Assembly: GCA_015680685.1 (NCBI GenBank) | Contig: MNCI01016318.1 | Coordinates: 280,196 to 341,566 of the forward strand | From: Gnetum montanum | Lineage: Eukaryota; Streptophyta; Gnetopsida; Gnetales; Gnetaceae | Length of the DNA: 61,371 nt | Reading direction: 5' to 3' | The notes under the pieces: model-generated | The model's database searches: none | What the model was told of the DNA's origin: nothing | Seen by the model: the letters and a program-made list of their open reading frames with translations, nothing else | Position numbers and translations under genes: made by a program | Shown: in pieces, positions 58,237 to 61,371 of the stretch | Layout of the letters: each line of letters begins with the position of its first letter | Position numbering within the stretch: the stretch's first letter is position 1

Positions 58237-59789
58237 AATCTAGAATTGTAGGTACTTCACTAAAATTTTTGTTTTCTTTTCAATTTTTTCACATTCTTTG
58301 ATATTTTCTCATTCTTTTATACTTTTTATTTCTTAAATTTTTGATATTCTTTAACATTTTTCAATTCTTTAATGATTTTTCATTCTTTGACATTCTTCAT
58401 TCTTCACATCTTTTTCCAATTCTTACTATCTTTTGCATACTTTGTTTTCATTTCCTTTGTAAATAATTTTGATTGTTAATAAAACACATTAAGAATAAGG
58501 CAAGATGTAGTCCAATAAAGTGAAGATTTCTCTATGTTATTAAGTCATAAGGGATTAATTATTTGAATAGTAAGACCACAATATTTATCCATCCATTCCA
58601 TTAATAAGAGGTTCTTACCATGGCCATAATATTCCTTTTCCATCATACAACTATGAATAAACCTATGATCATTATGCCTAACTAAAAAGTGGAGAACTAA
58701 GAGGGAATGTAAAGAGTATGGCATCAAGAGGATTTGTGGACTCTCTTGGATTACTTCTATTAGTTCTATCATGTTACTTATCTTGTATTATATCCTTGTA
58801 GATCTAATGAAAAATGGGAGTAAGAGTAAAACAAGTGTTTCCTTACCATGTCAATAGAAAGACATGTTACTCATGCCTGAAAGTAGTCCTCTGGTAAGGT
58901 TGACATTGATAAAATAAACGTGCACAAAATAAATTTCTGGGGGTCCCACTAGAAAGACATGTTACCCATGCCTGAAGGTAGGTGACTTCTCAGAAATATA
59001 AAAAATAAATAAGTGCCATGAATAAACTCCTCCCTTGGACAATACACCAAGTGACAAATACTTCTTACAACAATGATAGTCATATAGTTGTGACCCCAAG
59101 AAATGCCATGATGCAATGTCACTAGAATGTGGTCTAGGCTTGGTTTGAATCTTGGACAAAAAGGCTAATGATCACTCTAACCGCTAATAAAACACATGAA
59201 TTCATTATGCCTATGGTAAGATACCTCACATACTGATTTCTGCAATCCATTCTAAGTCCATTCCATCTCACTGTATGCATAATCATAACTTTTGGTTTTG
59301 TATAACATAGAGTAATTTTCCTAACTTGGTGATACTAACATGTGTGTTTTGCTAAATAGGTATGCATTACATTCAACTCCTTAAGTAACCAAGGACACAT
59401 TAGGTATGATTATACAAAGGCATTAAGGGTTGGAGCCTACTTTGGGAAGGAACTACTTATATAACTATTGTATCTTATACTTGCCAAGTGATTCCACATC
59501 ATCTTGAGCCTTCCAATACTAATAAACATCAATAAAAACTTCCCTTATCATTCAAACTATCTGTTCCAATAACATGAACTCATTACCCATCTCATCTATT
59601 TTATTAATACTTTATAAACTTTTGTAGCCCAAGATTCCTTCTTTATATACTATCCATGCCAAATTCTTGAAGAAATATGCATCATCCATTACCTAAGATC
59701 CTCTGAATATGCTTTAAACCTTTTAGACATTTAAAAGGATTCATTTTTCATCCCCAAAAATCATCAAAAAATGTGAATTTTTAGCCTTT
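58237..59789 (+). other. A1 noncoding spacer
   Basis: AT-rich. 58260-58460 is a T-rich run of 'ttcttt/tcattcttt'. The family box 'tagaaagacatgttac(t/c)catgcctgaa(a/g)gta' occurs twice, at about 58853-58893 and 58948-58980, but once in A2 and A3. No gene is seen on either strand. Confidence 0.6.
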
Positions 59790-59835
59790 GATATTAGAGC
59801 GGCCCTAATATCGAATCCCATAAAATCTATACATA
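59790..59835 (+). promoter_or_regulatory. A1 internal LTR-like promoter candidate
   Basis: GATATTAG (59790-59797) and CTAATATC (59805-59812) form an 8-bp inverted repeat, followed by 'gaatcccataaaatctata'. The A1 LTR U3 has gatatcg palindromes before its TATA box. The place relative to ORF3 is like that of the A2 internal promoter, although further upstream (about 580 bp). The TATA-like part is weak. Confidence 0.35.
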
Positions 59836-60390
59836 GCTGGATACTTTGTGAGATTTGTTCATTTTCACATTTGAAGCCTAGGGAGTTTTTTTCATTTTTC
59901 TTTAAAAATCTAAGCTCTAAATTCCTAGCTTCCCCAAGCCATAACCTGTACATCATCACTTCGATTTTCATGATTTTTGAATCTATTTGATCTCAGACTG
60001 CTCATCTTAGTCATCTGGGGGGGAGTGATAGTGAGGAAAATCTAAGCCAATTTTTTAGAATTTGCTAATGCTTGGAAGGTATTATAAGCATAAGTATGAA
60101 GGGAAATTTGGAAGTTTTTAATAAAAATCAATCACATTAATGCTGAAAACACTCAAATAATGCTCTCAAGGGACCATAACAATCATTATGAGCCATGAGT
60201 AAGAACAAAATAGACAACTGTGAAGGATTATAAGGAAATTAACAATTATGGGGTAACTTCTTAAAAATTTGCTAACGCTGCAATTATAATAAACTAAGAA
60301 ATTAATGTAACTAAGGGTATGAGTGAGGTATAGAACCATTGAGAATGTATGAAAACACCTTAGTAATCCTAAACTCTTAATTGATTGTAG
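59836..60390 (+). other. A1 ORF3 leader with G-run and intron-like signals
   Basis: Contains 'catctgggggggagtgatag' (about 60015-60034). Near the end are a possible donor 'gtgag/gtatag' (about 60330) and a clear acceptor 'cttaattgattgtag' ending at 60390, right at the ATG of ORF3. The donor-acceptor distance of roughly 60 bp is short. No gene. Confidence 0.45.
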
Positions 60391-61371
60391 ATGGCCCCAA
60401 AGGCAGGAGCACAAGGTGGACCTTCAAAGCCAACAAGTAAACAACCAAGAGGCCAAACAGAAGCATAAGAACCTCAACAAGAACATGTGAAGCAAGAAGG
60501 CCAATCATTTAGCATCCATCAAGAAACCCTTACTATTGGACATTCAGCTCAAGCAGAGGCAGAACCACAACCATAAGGACAGTGCCTCATGCTATCACTA
60601 GAGTGCCTCCAAATCATTCAAAAAAGAATGCTCTTGACCACAGTAATTATAGAAATGAGCTTTGGTCCAGTTGTGGAATTTTTTTCGAAAGTGGTAAGGA
60701 TGCAACTCTAAGCATCACCACTATGGCCCATCCTATCAAACAGTGGAGAATGGTACCTTAGGGAGACTTACTAGTTTTGGCATAATAAGGTAGAAGATGC
60801 TACAGTCAACATAGAGTGAGTATCTATTTCGTATTCAGTGAAGGCAATAGTGAAAGCTCTAACTGTGCCTAATGAAGGGGCAAGATTAGCACATCTGTCC
60901 ACAAGGTTCGATACAGAAACTAAAAAAATATGGCTGAGAAGAGCATATGGCAAAGAAGATAAGGAATACAATGAATTAACTCTGGAGGAGATGATATATT
61001 TCAAAATTGGCACATATAATTTATTTCCAATGAAGAGACTAAACGAATTTTCCACCTATGCGACTAAAGGAAGTGCAATCCTGGTGGAAAAATACAATGC
61101 TAATCTTGTGCAACTTTACTTCATGGAGATTTAGAGGCAGTTTGAGGAAAAGAAGGTAGGGAAGCTCACACTTCCATTTCCTTGCCTAATCAAGAAGTTA
61201 TGCCAACGTGTTGAAATCTTGGGGTGCACTACTGACGTCCTCAAGAAAGCCTAAAACACCTCATATTCTAAAATGCTTAAGCCTGCACCACCAAGGTTGA
61301 TGAAAGTGGTTACTCTAATAATTAAAGTGGTTATTATTAGAGCAGTTACTCTAATTATTAGAGTGGTTATT
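60391..61371 (+). pseudogene. A1 ORF3: Transposase_32-like protein (runs off window)
   Basis: ATG 60391 (MAPKAGAQGGPSKPTSKQ, a basic, Gly/Ser/Pro-rich N-terminus). Then 'FGPVVEFFSKVV', 'WYLRETY', 'VSISYSVKAIVKALTVPNEGARL' and 'KEDKEYNELTLEEMIYFKI' in an open stretch 60838-61134, and after a TAG 'KVGKLTLPFPCLIKKLCQRVE'. Block order and spacing match A2 ORF3 and the 'LPFPxLIxxLC' ending of plant transposon-associated proteins. Only a few stops. The coiled-coil tail seen in A2 would lie beyond the window. No membrane segment is visible, so this is not an obvious envelope. Confidence 0.6.
61290..61371 (+). repeat. Short palindromic tandem repeat at window end
   Basis: Units 'gtggttactctaataatta', 'gtggttattattagagc', 'agttactctaattattaga'. 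ACTCTAATTATTAGAGT (about 61349-61365) is palindromic around one T. The array continues past the window. It lies inside A1 ORF3, so it may be a local expansion or the edge of another insertion. Confidence 0.55.

Noticed and set aside
60015-60034. G-run followed by TGATAG as PPT and start of the A1 3' LTR
   Set aside because: The sequence after it does not resemble A-family LTRs and ORF3 begins 370 bp later, as in A2. It is kept only as a G-run in the leader.
1-61371. tRNA, rRNA or host protein genes
   Set aside because: No cloverleaf, rDNA block or non-transposon protein family was recognised on either strand. The tRNA-like words seen are primer binding sites.

Overview
The window is plant nuclear repeat DNA with no recognisable host gene. 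It is a nest of decayed LTR retrotransposons. The evidence for a plant is that the elements are Athila-like and Tat/Ogre-like Ty3/gypsy types, with tRNA-Asp primer sites and an extra archaeal-type RNase H, and they are heavily mutated, mostly by C-to-T and G-to-A changes. A large-genome seed plant, possibly a gymnosperm, fits. The species cannot be fixed from the sequence.

Layout, outermost layer first. (i) 1-428 is the end of an Athila-like LTR (L0), abutting a minus-strand Ty1/copia RNase H remnant (429-819). (ii) Element D, a Tat-like element, starts with its LTR at 820-1660 and runs to 2934 before being interrupted. (iii) Inside D sits A1 (Athila-like). Its 5' LTR, gag, protease, RT and RNase H occupy 2935-8706. 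It resumes at 56841 with integrase, a long spacer and a third ORF that runs off the window. (iv) Inside A1 sits A2 (8707-56835, target-site copies aaata/aaatg), of the same family. (v) A2 was hit three times: by C (14893-21443, minus strand, a non-autonomous LTR element with a tRNA-iMet-type primer site, in the integrase), by A3 (27398-37524, same family as A1 and A2, near the 3' end) and by B (38290-56711, a Tat/Ogre-like element of 18.4 kb, inside the 3' LTR). With these removed A2 is about 13.0 kb. A3 is 10.1 kb because it has lost the third ORF.

A-family gene order is LTR, tRNA-Asp primer site, gag (with a CX2CX3HX4C knuckle), protease, RT (F-M/V-DD box), RNase H, integrase, a PPT-like G-run, a spacer of about 1.5-2 kb, an LTR-like internal promoter, a short leader with intron signals, ORF3, PPT, LTR. 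ORF3 resembles the plant transposon-associated protein family (Transposase_32 type). In A2 it is followed by a long coiled-coil region.

B has gag-protease in one ORF and RT, RNase H, archaeal-type RNase H and integrase in another. About 5.8 kb lies between them. This gap holds an antisense gene with at least five introns, most of whose inferred junctions keep the reading frame. Its core resembles the same Transposase_32-type protein as A-family ORF3. Families of short tandem repeats bracket the antisense module and recur after integrase.

All coding regions carry stops and frameshifts, and every integrase has lost catalytic residues, so nothing here looks able to move by itself. The most interesting signals are the accessory protein carried in opposite orientations by two lineages, its spliced antisense gene in B, and in the A family the internal promoter that resembles each element's own LTR.
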